Assembly (NCBI GenBank): GCA_029239355.1
Contig: JAQZAZ010000040.1
Location: 1-36,655, forward strand
From: Sphingobacterium sp.
GTDB taxonomy: Bacteria; Bacteroidota; Bacteroidia; Sphingobacteriales; Sphingobacteriaceae
Direction: 5' to 3'
DNA: 36,655 nucleotides
Program-made: the position numbers and the translations under genes
Notes under the pieces: model-generated
The model's database searches: none
Seen by the model: only the letters and a program-made list of their open reading frames with translations
Told to the model about the DNA's origin: nothing
Shown here: positions 26,227-33,846 of the stretch, piece by piece
Layout: the number at the start of each line of letters is the position of its first letter
Numbering within the stretch: the stretch's first letter is position 1

Positions 26227-28749
26227 ATGCGACGCTGTATATTATATATTGTTTTTTTACTTTTAATTCCGCTACTTTCCCGATCTCAGGGGCTCAAGTT
26301 TAGAGCCGGACATGAACCTATCGATAAACGAACTTCCTATGAACTATTTGACAAAAAGGATCTTTCTTTTGAAAAACAGTTTACACTAGCATTCCAACTA
26401 TCTATTTATTCGTCAAACTCGTTAGGTAATATTTTCCGTGTCAAGAATAAAGATAATAACACAATTTACAATCTGTTCTACGATGAAGAGGCAGGCAGTT
26501 GCATCTTCCGTCTGAACGAAGAAGGGAAAAGTAGTCTGATCATAGCGAAAATAAGCCAACAGCGACTATTCAAAGAGGAATGGATCAATATCCAATTGAC
26601 CTTTGATCTTGAAGAGCAACTATTTAGGCTCAAAATCCAGGATCAGGCTTTTGAGTCTCCAAAGGTGAAACTGCCCAAGCGATATAGCCCCCAGGTTATT
26701 TTTGGAAAAAGTGACTATCTGATCGATGTGCCAATGATGTCCATCAAAAATGTACATATTGGAAATACAACTAATGAATATTTCTTTCCACTAAAGGAGA
26801 ATACAGGTCATATTGTCCACGATGAAGACGGAAACGCTTATGGACGTGTGTCCAACCCAACATGGCTGATTGTGGATTCTTACAGATGGAAAAATATTTT
26901 TGCGAGCAGTTCGCCATCACAGGCTGGTTCTGGTTACAATCAGCGAACCAAAGAGATTTATTATTTTAATCAGGATTCTATTACCATATACAATGTAAAA
27001 AACAATCAGACAAAGCAACTGGCTTTTCGGAAGCCCTGCCCCGTCAAACTGGTTTTAGGAAACAATTTCATTGATACTACGACAAATACATTGTATGTCT
27101 ATGAGCTTTTCTATACCAGGCCTTACCAGGGCCCGACGGTAGCTAGCCTCAATCTGGAAAATTTTGAATGGAAGGTTGAGAGTTATGATCTGATGAAAAA
27201 GGAACTAAACCATCATGGATCTTTCTACGATGAACGACAACGGCAGTTTTATATTTTTGGAGGATACGGAAACATGGCCTATAATGGTCAATTTAACAGA
27301 TATGATTTAGATTCCAGTAAATGGCAAACCGTTGATGGATGGACTGGTGACAAAATTTTTCCACGTTATTTCCTTTCGGCCGGACAAGCAGCTAATAATC
27401 GGGCTGCTTATATATTCGGAGGTATGGGAAACGAATCGGGGGAACACATTGTTGGAAGAAAATATCTTTACGATTTCTATCAGATAGATTTGGACAGCAA
27501 AAAAATCACAAAAAAATGGGACTTAGTTTGGAAAGACAAGCATATTGTACCAGCCCGCGGTGTGGTCTTTCCTGATAGTAACCATTTTTATGCCCTATGC
27601 TATCCAGAATATCTAACTAAATCGAATATTCAATTGTACCGTTTTTCTGTCCAAAATGGAAATTTTGAAGTTTTGGGGGACTCTGTTCCAATCTATTCAG
27701 ACAAAATAAGTACCCATGCCCAGCTTTACTATGATCAGCAATTAGGTAGACTCTTAACATTGGTTCAAGAGTCAAAAGATGATATACAATCTACATTGAA
27801 GGTATATTCTTTAAATATGACACCAATAACCTTTACAGAATTAAATAGCTTTCCATCATCCGGCTCAACCCGCAAAATATTCTTGTTGTTCTTATTATTT
27901 GGTACATTTGGCGTTTGCACTTATTTTATTTGGAGACAAGGCCAAAGGAGAAGAAAAATAACAAATTTAAATTCGACTAAAGAAATAGCCGCTACAAGCA
28001 CTCCAGTATCAGCAACAGTAGCCTTTCAGCCGATACAAAAAGATGAGACTCCCAGACCAAACGCAATTTTTTTATTTGGCGAGTTCCGTGCATTTGACCG
28101 CAATAAAAGAGATATCTCCTATTTATTCAGTACAAAGTTAAAACAGGCATTTTGTATCATCTTATCTCATAGCGCTGGTATTAGTTCACAATATTTCAGT
28201 CAAATTATGTGGCCTGATAAATCAGAAGATAAGGTAAAAAACTCAAGGGGCGTTACAATTAACCATTTAAGAAAAGTTCTGAATGAATTTACCGGAATAG
28301 AACTTGTATATAAACATGGCCGCTTCATTATCGAACAAACAGACGAGTTTTATTGTGATTATGTCGAATATATTCGATTAATGGCAAAGTTCCCCAATAT
28401 TTACGAAGGTAGATTAATCCAGATTATTCAAAGAGGGAAATTTTTACATGGATTGGATCAGCCCGTATTTGACACATTAAAAGCGGGAGTTGAACAAAAT
28501 TTACTACCCATTTTACTAGCAGAGCTTCAGCAAGCGGACCTCGGGCACCAGCATAAAAAAAGCATTGAGATAGCTCATACAATATTCTTATTGGATCCCC
28601 TAAACGAACAGGCATTATTTTCTGAAATGAAAGCAATGTATGCTTTAAACCAAAAGCATGAAGCCCATATTAAATTTCAGCAATTTTGTCTTGCCTATAG
28701 ACAGTCGATGAATGAGGACTTCCCCTATCACCTTGATAAAATCATATAA
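26227..28749 (+). CDS. Transmembrane one-component regulator: LamG-like/Kelch sensor, TM helix, SARP-like DNA-binding domain
   Basis: An 840-residue protein with a signal peptide or anchor (1-21). Residues ~25-210 look like a LamG/concanavalin-type beta-sandwich (FTLAFQLSIYS, later LFRLKIQDQAF). Residues ~225-540 contain Kelch-type propeller blades (FYIFGGYGN...FNRYDLDSSKWQTV, AAYIFGGMGNESGEH). A single TM helix is at 551-569 followed by RRR. The cytosolic part starts with a winged helix (~614-705: FLFGEFRAFDRNKRD, FSQIMWPDKSEDKVKNSRG, INHLRKVLN, YKHGRFII) and ends in a helical, TPR-like BTAD-type domain (~708-840), the order seen in SARP activators. No kinase or receiver exists. It probably senses a glycan in the periplasm and binds DNA directly. 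It is divergent from GH76-susC and followed by a strong terminator. Confidence 0.82.
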   Translation: MRRCILYIVFLLLIPLLSRSQGLKFRAGHEPIDKRTSYELFDKKDLSFEKQFTLAFQLSIYSSNSLGNIFRVKNKDNNTIYNLFYDEEAGSCIFRLNEEGKSSLIIAKISQQRLFKEEWINIQLTFDLEEQLFRLKIQDQAFESPKVKLPKRYSPQVIFGKSDYLIDVPMMSIKNVHIGNTTNEYFFPLKENTGHIVHDEDGNAYGRVSNPTWLIVDSYRWKNIFASSSPSQAGSGYNQRTKEIYYFNQDSITIYNVKNNQTKQLAFRKPCPVKLVLGNNFIDTTTNTLYVYELFYTRPYQGPTVASLNLENFEWKVESYDLMKKELNHHGSFYDERQRQFYIFGGYGNMAYNGQFNRYDLDSSKWQTVDGWTGDKIFPRYFLSAGQAANNRAAYIFGGMGNESGEHIVGRKYLYDFYQIDLDSKKITKKWDLVWKDKHIVPARGVVFPDSNHFYALCYPEYLTKSNIQLYRFSVQNGNFEVLGDSVPIYSDKISTHAQLYYDQQLGRLLTLVQESKDDIQSTLKVYSLNMTPITFTELNSFPSSGSTRKIFLLFLLFGTFGVCTYFIWRQGQRRRKITNLNSTKEIAATSTPVSATVAFQPIQKDETPRPNAIFLFGEFRAFDRNKRDISYLFSTKLKQAFCIILSHSAGISSQYFSQIMWPDKSEDKVKNSRGVTINHLRKVLNEFTGIELVYKHGRFIIEQTDEFYCDYVEYIRLMAKFPNIYEGRLIQIIQRGKFLHGLDQPVFDTLKAGVEQNLLPILLAELQQADLGHQHKKSIEIAHTIFLLDPLNEQALFSEMKAMYALNQKHEAHIKFQQFCLAYRQSMNEDFPYHLDKII

Positions 28750-28750
28750 A

Positions 28751-28786
28751 TAAAGCCAGTCATACCTTATTGCATGACTGGCTTTA
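28751..28786. terminator. Bidirectional terminator between convergent genes
   Basis: A perfect 13-bp stem (TAAAGCCAGTCAT with ATGACTGGCTTTA) around a 10-nt loop lies between the Kelch-SARP gene, which ends at 28749, and the convergent DUF1275 gene, which ends at 28811. Stem ends carry AAA/TTT, so U-rich tails form on both strands. Confidence 0.85.
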
Positions 28787-28810
28787 CTAACATTTTTTGG
28801 TATCAAAAAA

Positions 28811-29560
28811 TTAAGAGACTAATACCTCCTGATGACGTTTTACAAATTGCTTTTTGAGCAGATATAGTTTATAATGATCATACAAACCTATGATCAGCAA
28901 AACAAAACAAACGACATAAAATGTTTTATAGGACAAGTAATTAAAAGAAATGCCACTAAGCAGGCCTCCCGCTACATAAGCTGAAACAATGGTCAGTAAC
29001 AAATGAAATTTATCCACTAAGTCTTTGTTGCTTCTATTTGACTCTTTTGTGAACATGGATATCAATATCGCCAGATCAGTTGTCAGTCCGGTTAAATGGG
29101 TTGTTTTCACTACAGAATTCGATATGCTCGCCGTTAGCCCATTTTGCAAACCCATCGCAAATAGCAATGCTCCAACTAATATTTCTGTTTCCTTTAAAGA
29201 GTCTTCATAGAAGAGATCAAGATAAATTCCTACGAACAATATACTTAATATCTCCAGTACCAATGGTATGGAATGCGTCAGGTAAGCGCTGAACTTACCT
29301 TTACCATGGATGATAATCAAATTGGAAAGCATGCTTCCAATTAAAAATAATAAGATCCAAAACAACACGACAGCACCTTGATACCAGTTACCTTTCGCTA
29401 TCTCCTGTGCAAAAACAGCATAATATCCTGTTACATTAGATGTAAAGGAAAAAAATACAATAACAGAGGCGACGTTGACCATCCCAGCCGAAAATGCCGT
29501 TAGTCCACCCAGCTTAATATTGTCTTGAATCGTCCGGTGATTGCTATATTTCCTTAGCAT
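28811..29560 (-). CDS. DUF1275 (YoaK-type) integral membrane protein
   Basis: A 249-residue membrane protein with six to seven hydrophobic helices. The motifs GGLTAFSAGMVNVASVIVFF near the N-terminus, TSNVTG (~39-44), AMGLQNGLTASISNSVVKTT and HLTGLTTDLAI are characteristic of DUF1275/YoaK proteins, a widespread family without a settled function. Its start overlaps the end of the preceding gene by 17 bp, so it is the last gene of a coupled three-gene operon with the UspA-like and small anchored proteins. The operon follows an OmpR-type regulator/kinase pair, which suggests stress- or envelope-linked control. No enzymatic residues can be named. Confidence 0.85.
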   Translation of the reverse strand: MLRKYSNHRTIQDNIKLGGLTAFSAGMVNVASVIVFFSFTSNVTGYYAVFAQEIAKGNWYQGAVVLFWILLFLIGSMLSNLIIIHGKGKFSAYLTHSIPLVLEILSILFVGIYLDLFYEDSLKETEILVGALLFAMGLQNGLTASISNSVVKTTHLTGLTTDLAILISMFTKESNRSNKDLVDKFHLLLTIVSAYVAGGLLSGISFNYLSYKTFYVVCFVLLIIGLYDHYKLYLLKKQFVKRHQEVLVS

Positions 29561-30044
29561 ATTTTTCCTTTCCTCCTTTTTTCAGCACGATACGTGCTAT
29601 TCCTTTAGTTTGCATATCCAGGTTGAGATGTAAGACGAGCTGGTTTTTATTCAGTTTCTGAATAATAAAGCTCTCTACAAGCTCATTATTTTTACGCAGC
29701 TCAAGGATATGTCCCCTTCCCTTTAGAAACCAGTTATATCGTTTATCCTTGTGATGGGCAACAAAGTTCTTCTCACCCATTCTTTCAAAATGCCATAGGC
29801 CGTCCTGTAGTGGTGGCAGATGTGCGATGGCAGCATCTTTAATCTCTTCATGGATAATTGCTTGTTTTTTGAATGTTGGTGATTTTTCTACCTTTTCAAA
29901 GTACCAACCCTGCTCTTCCCACTCTCCTTCCAAAAGCCTCTCGGGATTTTCATAAAGCATAACCATTGACGACGCCCCGAAAAGCAACAATGCCAAAAAG
30001 ACAAAGTTGAATCTTGCCAGTATTTTTCTTTTAGTAGTTAACAT
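29544..30044 (-). CDS. Small membrane-anchored protein of unknown function
   Basis: The ATG at 30044 is chosen because the following segment, TTKRKILARFNF, then a hydrophobic helix (residues ~13-30, VFLALLLFGASSMVML), gives a normal positive-inside anchor; upstream codons overlap the previous gene. The remaining ~130 residues are predicted outside the cytosol. They read as a small beta-rich domain with conserved-looking pieces LLEGEWEEQGWYFEKVE, GLWHFERMGEKNFVAHH and RYNWFLKGRGHILELRK, faintly like a lipocalin-type barrel. I do not recognise the family. It overlaps the UspA-like gene by 14 bp and DUF1275 by 17 bp, so the three proteins are translationally coupled. Confidence 0.7.
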   Translation of the reverse strand: MLTTKRKILARFNFVFLALLLFGASSMVMLYENPERLLEGEWEEQGWYFEKVEKSPTFKKQAIIHEEIKDAAIAHLPPLQDGLWHFERMGEKNFVAHHKDKRYNWFLKGRGHILELRKNNELVESFIIQKLNKNQLVLHLNLDMQTKGIARIVLKKGGKEKYAKEI

Positions 30045-30549
30045 CCCATTTTTTATTAAAAAATAAATCCGCCAAGACACTTCTTCCCGTTTTGTTCGTT
30101 GCCGGTTTTTCGACAATGTTCACATGCTTACGCTTAGTCTTGTTCAAATGCAGCAATGCCTGTCCAACATCAAAGAAATGTCTTGTTCTTTTTTCAAATT
30201 GATAATCTGTAGGAATCTTGACCTCGTCAATTCGCGCTCCAGTCAGATAATGATGTAAATAATTGGGATTGTCTGTACCGATAATATCTGCGTAGATATT
30301 CAGTTTGCGGTTTTCATATCGATGGCAAATCATCTGACAGGCCTTTAAAAAGTCTTCAGATTGAAGATCATTGAGCCGGTCCTCTAGTGTGATCCCTAAT
30401 AACTCACTGATTGAAGTGCTGCTCTTATTTCCGTAAACCAAAATAACATCCAGCTGTTCGGCCTGAGACTGCTCGATGCTATGGATTACAAAAAAAAGTG
30501 AATCAATTGTAAAATCACTTGGAATCAATACACGCGTTGTTTTTGCCAT
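30031..30549 (-). CDS. UspA-like (universal stress protein-like) small protein
   Basis: The start is the ATG at 30549; an in-frame TTG two codons earlier is less likely. The 172-residue protein begins with TTRVLIPSDFTIDSLFFV followed by an amphipathic helix and LDVILVYGN. That is the strand-helix-strand opening of UspA-type alpha/beta proteins (IL(I/V)PTDFS...). The later part is divergent: no G-x2-G-x9-G ATP-binding motif is visible, so nucleotide binding is doubtful. It has no signal peptide. It is first in the overlapping three-gene operon and is preceded by the duplicated 11-bp-period repeat. A stress-response role is inference from fold and context. Confidence 0.6.
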   Translation of the reverse strand: MAKTTRVLIPSDFTIDSLFFVIHSIEQSQAEQLDVILVYGNKSSTSISELLGITLEDRLNDLQSEDFLKACQMICHRYENRKLNIYADIIGTDNPNYLHHYLTGARIDEVKIPTDYQFEKRTRHFFDVGQALLHLNKTKRKHVNIVEKPATNKTGRSVLADLFFNKKWDVNY

Positions 30550-30566
30550 ACCCAATTATTTTTTAA

Positions 30567-30574
30567 CAAAGTTA
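30567..30574 (-). promoter_or_regulatory. Candidate -7 box of the UspA-like operon
   Basis: The minus strand reads TAACTTTG, a full match to TAnnTTTG, 17 bp before the ATG. A TTG lies 14 bp upstream instead of the usual ~19 bp, so the promoter may depend on an activator. The duplicated repeats lie ~65-115 bp further upstream. Confidence 0.35.
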
Positions 30575-30637
30575 ATTGGCGTGCATGGCAATGGCATGAA
30601 GCTAGAATTAGCTTTTCATTAGAATTTTAACAGACTT

Positions 30638-30684
30638 ATTAAAATGAGATTAAAAATACAGTACAAATTAAAATGAGATTAAAA
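30638..30684 (-). repeat. Duplicated 18-bp direct repeat with internal 11-bp period (OmpR/PhoB-box-like)
   Basis: On the minus strand TTTTAATCTCATTTTAAT occurs twice without mismatch (30667-30684 and 30638-30655), 29 bp apart start to start. Each copy is itself TTTTAAT-N4-TTTTAAT, two 7-bp direct repeats with an 11-bp step, the classic layout of binding sites for OmpR/PhoB-type response regulators. The first copy overlaps the stop codon of the histidine kinase gene; both are upstream of the UspA-like operon. An OmpR-type regulator is encoded next door (32061-32786). Confidence 0.65.
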
Positions 30685-32037
30685 CCGAATGTATGTTGGC
30701 AATTCAATCTCTACTGTTGTACCTTCTCCAACCACAGAATTAACCTTCAATGTTCCACCGTGTAGCTTGATTATATTTCTTGCCAGTGGAAGACCGATAC
30801 CATATCCATCGATTCCACTCGTATTGGAAGCCCTAAAATAGGGATCATAAATATATTCTAATTCTTTTGAAGGAATCCCGATTCCCTTATCTTTTATCAG
30901 AATAAACACCTTATTATCCAACGCCCCCAAAGCGATATAAGCTGTTCTATTAGAAGAATACTTGCAGGCATTGCTAATGATATTGGATAATGCCAGTTGG
31001 AGCAAAACCGCATTTCCATTGACTTTAAGCCGCATACTATCATCCGGTAACAGACTAAAATCAGTCGTAATTTTAAATTTATCGTTGATGGCTTTAACCG
31101 TCAACTCGGCATCCATAACAATCTGGTCTATACGAACAGGATTGAACGTTGTTGAGTTACTTACAAAACCTGTACGGGCTAACAACAAAAGTGCTTTGGT
31201 CTTTTTTTCTAAATGTTCAGCTGATTCAATAATTTTACATAGCGTACGTTGATATTCCTCAATGGTTCTTTCTTTCGAGAGCGCCAAATCAGCTTGTCCG
31301 ATAATTGAGGTCAGCGGCGTATTTAACTCGTGTGAAGCATTACTGATAAAGTTTTTCTGGGTTTCAAATGAAGTTTCCAAACGCGTCAACATGTTGTTGA
31401 ATGTAAATGCCAGATCATGAAGCTCACCCTTATATTTCTCTTCATCAAGCCGTTTATCGAGGTTCTCAGAGCCAATCTGCTGGACTTCTTTCATCATCGT
31501 AAGAATAGGCTTCAAAAATGAACGTTTCATGAACACTGAAACCAGCGAGATAAAGAGAATACCCAAAATCAAACTAATAATGAGCAAGTTACGCAAGTAG
31601 GCCAAATGATGTGTATAAAAGTAATTTTCAGCCGATGCACCGATAATATAATTTTTATTGTTTTTTGAAAAGTACTTTGTCGAATAGAATTGATGTCCAG
31701 CTTTGAAATTTGATGTTCCGGTCTTATTAATTTTCTCCCACAACTCCGAATGAAAGCCCTGACTTCTCAAAATCTCCCCATTCTTATCAAACTCAACAAA
31801 AAATTCATGTTGATTATTTAGATTTTCTATAAAATCCAGACTCCACTGATCCGTTTGAGATGCAGATTTACCATTGAGGAATTTTTCTGCCGCAATATTT
31901 CTCCGCAGATCCAGGCGTTTATAGAAATCCGTAAAAGCAAAATTAGTAATGGAATAAAAAATAAAGCCTACAAAACAGCTAACATATATGACTAATATCG
32001 CTATTAGATAAATGAGTTTCCTATTATAATTATTCAT
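30679..32037 (-). CDS. Sensor histidine kinase (EnvZ/CusS-type architecture)
   Basis: A 452-residue classical sensor kinase. TM1 (~8-30) and TM2 (~149-169) flank a ~118-residue periplasmic sensor domain. A HAMP linker (~170-222) leads to the HisKA domain with H236 in NASHELNTPLTSIIG, then HATPase_c with N box (N352/N356, SNIISNACKYSS), G1 DKGIGIP (383-389) and G2 GYGIGLPL (411-418). It autophosphorylates and passes phosphate to the response regulator encoded 23 bp upstream in the same operon. The periplasmic domain has no family I recognise, so the signal is unknown. The following gene cluster (UspA-like operon) carries OmpR-type box candidates and is the probable target. Confidence 0.93.
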   Translation of the reverse strand: MNNYNRKLIYLIAILVIYVSCFVGFIFYSITNFAFTDFYKRLDLRRNIAAEKFLNGKSASQTDQWSLDFIENLNNQHEFFVEFDKNGEILRSQGFHSELWEKINKTGTSNFKAGHQFYSTKYFSKNNKNYIIGASAENYFYTHHLAYLRNLLIISLILGILFISLVSVFMKRSFLKPILTMMKEVQQIGSENLDKRLDEEKYKGELHDLAFTFNNMLTRLETSFETQKNFISNASHELNTPLTSIIGQADLALSKERTIEEYQRTLCKIIESAEHLEKKTKALLLLARTGFVSNSTTFNPVRIDQIVMDAELTVKAINDKFKITTDFSLLPDDSMRLKVNGNAVLLQLALSNIISNACKYSSNRTAYIALGALDNKVFILIKDKGIGIPSKELEYIYDPYFRASNTSGIDGYGIGLPLARNIIKLHGGTLKVNSVVGEGTTVEIELPTYIRF

Positions 32038-32060
32038 TTTAACTTATTCAGTTTTCCTAC

Positions 32061-32786
32061 TTAGTCTTCAATTTTTAACACATAGCCCATTCCAATGACA
32101 GTATGGATAGCTTTTTTGCTCGTTACCCGCTCAATCTTCTTTCGCAGGTAATTAACATATACGTCAACGACATTGGATCCTATATCAAAATTAATTCCCC
32201 ATATTTTATCCAGCAGCTCGCTGCGCTCGAAGACTTTCTTGGGACTCTGTATAAATAGTAAAAGTAAGCGATACTCTGTACTCGTCAGGCTAAGTTCCTG
32301 ACCTTCACAATAGGCAACTTTTTTGTAATCATCAATCGTTAGAAACCCATAATTGAATGTATCTTTCGGAGCTTGTGCTTCGCGTTGTGTCGCTTGAAGA
32401 ATGGATTGCTGCCTACGAATCAACGAACGAATTCTCGCTTTGAGTTCGATTAATTTAAATGGTTTGGAAAGATAGTCATCAGCACCATTATCGAGCCCAA
32501 GAACAACGTTTTCAGGCGTTCCGAGGGCCGTTAGCATCATAACCGGCAGATCGGTATAGCCCCATTGACGAATCTGTTTGCAGATATCAAGTCCATTGGT
32601 ACCAGGCAAAAGGATATCCAAAAGTACGAGAGAAACATCCTGTTTGGCCAGTAATTGCTCAAGTCCTTCTGAACGGCTCAGATGAATGACCTTATAACCT
32701 TCTTCACCTAATCCTTGTATGATTAAATCTGCAACATCTTGCTCATCTTCAACGAGAATAATTTTTTGCTCCTCAATATTCATCAT
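32061..32786 (-). CDS. OmpR/PhoB-family response regulator
   Basis: A 241-residue regulator. The receiver domain (~7-120) has acidic residues E13/D14, phospho-acceptor D57 in VLLDILLPGTNG, T86 and K108 in LSKPF. The C-terminal winged helix (~140-238) has LSLTSTEYRLLLLF, FERSELLDKIW, and the recognition helix region NVVDVYVNYLRKKIE, ending VIGMGYVLKIE. Either of two adjacent ATGs (32786, 32783) may start it. It precedes its kinase by 23 bp. OmpR-family proteins bind tandem direct repeats at ~11-bp spacing, and such repeats occur before the UspA-like operon downstream of the kinase. No similar repeat was found in its own leader. Confidence 0.95.
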   Translation of the reverse strand: MMNIEEQKIILVEDEQDVADLIIQGLGEEGYKVIHLSRSEGLEQLLAKQDVSLVLLDILLPGTNGLDICKQIRQWGYTDLPVMMLTALGTPENVVLGLDNGADDYLSKPFKLIELKARIRSLIRRQQSILQATQREAQAPKDTFNYGFLTIDDYKKVAYCEGQELSLTSTEYRLLLLFIQSPKKVFERSELLDKIWGINFDIGSNVVDVYVNYLRKKIERVTSKKAIHTVIGMGYVLKIED

Positions 32787-32856
32787 AATGTATCTATCCT
32801 ATTATCGCTCATCCTCCAAACCATAAAAATACTGTTTTGTTATTACAGACACAAAT

Positions 32857-32980
32857 CCCCTGCATGCTGCGGGGTAAAATGAATCACATAAGAATACAAT
32901 TACCGGCCAGAGAGCTATTTGGCCGAGGCTGGTTTTGTCCCAGTATCTTTGAATCGTAAACCCCGATAGCAAATCGGGGT
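32857..32980 (-). promoter_or_regulatory. Leader with several hairpins between the betaine importer and the response regulator; possible terminator
   Basis: The 219-bp gap holds three potential hairpins. One is an 8-bp perfect stem ACCCCGAT/ATCGGGGT (32960-32980), 26 bp after the transporter operon. The others are CGGCCA/TGGCCG (32904-32925) and CCCC(T)GCA/TGCGGGG (32857-32874). The first is placed where a terminator of the importer operon would be, but only TTTA follows it on the minus strand. No clear -7 box for the regulator was found. Confidence 0.4.
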
Positions 32981-33005
32981 ATGACGGGTATGACAATGTT
33001 AGATA

Positions 33006-33842
33006 TTAATTCGGGGTTTTTATCTCAGAACGATGCTCCGCCAGCCACTTCCCTGCAGTAGCAGCTTTATCCCTTGTTTTTTCCATTTGTGCCAGGAGGT
33101 CAGCCATCATCGTATCATCAAAACGGAACCGTGAAAAAAGGCTTGCCAATTCTGGTTGATCTTTGTTAAAGCCTTTACGAGCAAATATTTTAATTTCCTC
33201 CATACTCCCCAATGTTTTTTTAGGATCGTTCAAAAATTTCAGCTTCATTTCGCCAAACATCCAATGAGGTTTCCATCCTGCAACAACAATCCAACGATGT
33301 TCCTTTATCGCATTTTGAAGTTCAGTAATCATCGCAACTGTAGATGAATTTATGTGTTTATAGTTCAGCTTATACTCTTTAATAACCTGGTCGATAGCCC
33401 TTGTAATTCCAGCACCTTTTTCGATACCAATAATTTGATTATGGAAGTTCATCTGATGTTTGTTCAATTGTTCTATATCATCAATTTGAACATAATCGGG
33501 CACGACAAGGCCGTTTCGGGCAGACGCATAGCTGGTACCTATCTCTTGCAGATTCGGAAACTTAGCTACCTTCGTTCCATGTGTCAAGGGCAACCAGACA
33601 TCCATATATAGATCCGTGTCGCCATTATTCATTGACGCAAGTATCATATCTGGGGTAGCGCGCTGTATCACTACATGATATCCTTTCTCCTCCATGACCG
33701 CTTTGGCAACATAGGTCATTGCAACGCCCTCGGCCCAGCCATCGACCATTCCAATATGAATGATATTCTTGTTCCTACCACTCTTGCAAGCCGAAAACAG
33801 AAAGGCTAGCATACAGAACCCTATTATTTTAATTTTCATCAT
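33006..33842 (-). CDS. opuAC: Glycine betaine/proline ABC transporter, substrate-binding lipoprotein
   Basis: A 278-residue OpuAC/ProX-type binding protein. The type II signal peptide ends in FSAC (Cys19), so it is a membrane-anchored lipoprotein. The fold shows IHIGMVDGWAEGVAMTYVAK at the start, then TDLYMDVWLPL, and VVAGWKPHWMF. The tryptophans W36, W83, W190 and W194 are likely members of the aromatic cage that holds quaternary ammonium ligands such as glycine betaine or choline. It starts 4 bp after the permease gene stop and is the last gene of the three-gene importer operon. The ligand among betaine, choline, proline betaine or carnitine cannot be told. Confidence 0.92.
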   Translation of the reverse strand: MMKIKIIGFCMLAFLFSACKSGRNKNIIHIGMVDGWAEGVAMTYVAKAVMEEKGYHVVIQRATPDMILASMNNGDTDLYMDVWLPLTHGTKVAKFPNLQEIGTSYASARNGLVVPDYVQIDDIEQLNKHQMNFHNQIIGIEKGAGITRAIDQVIKEYKLNYKHINSSTVAMITELQNAIKEHRWIVVAGWKPHWMFGEMKLKFLNDPKKTLGSMEEIKIFARKGFNKDQPELASLFSRFRFDDTMMADLLAQMEKTRDKAATAGKWLAEHRSEIKTPN

Positions 33843-33846
33843 TGGC

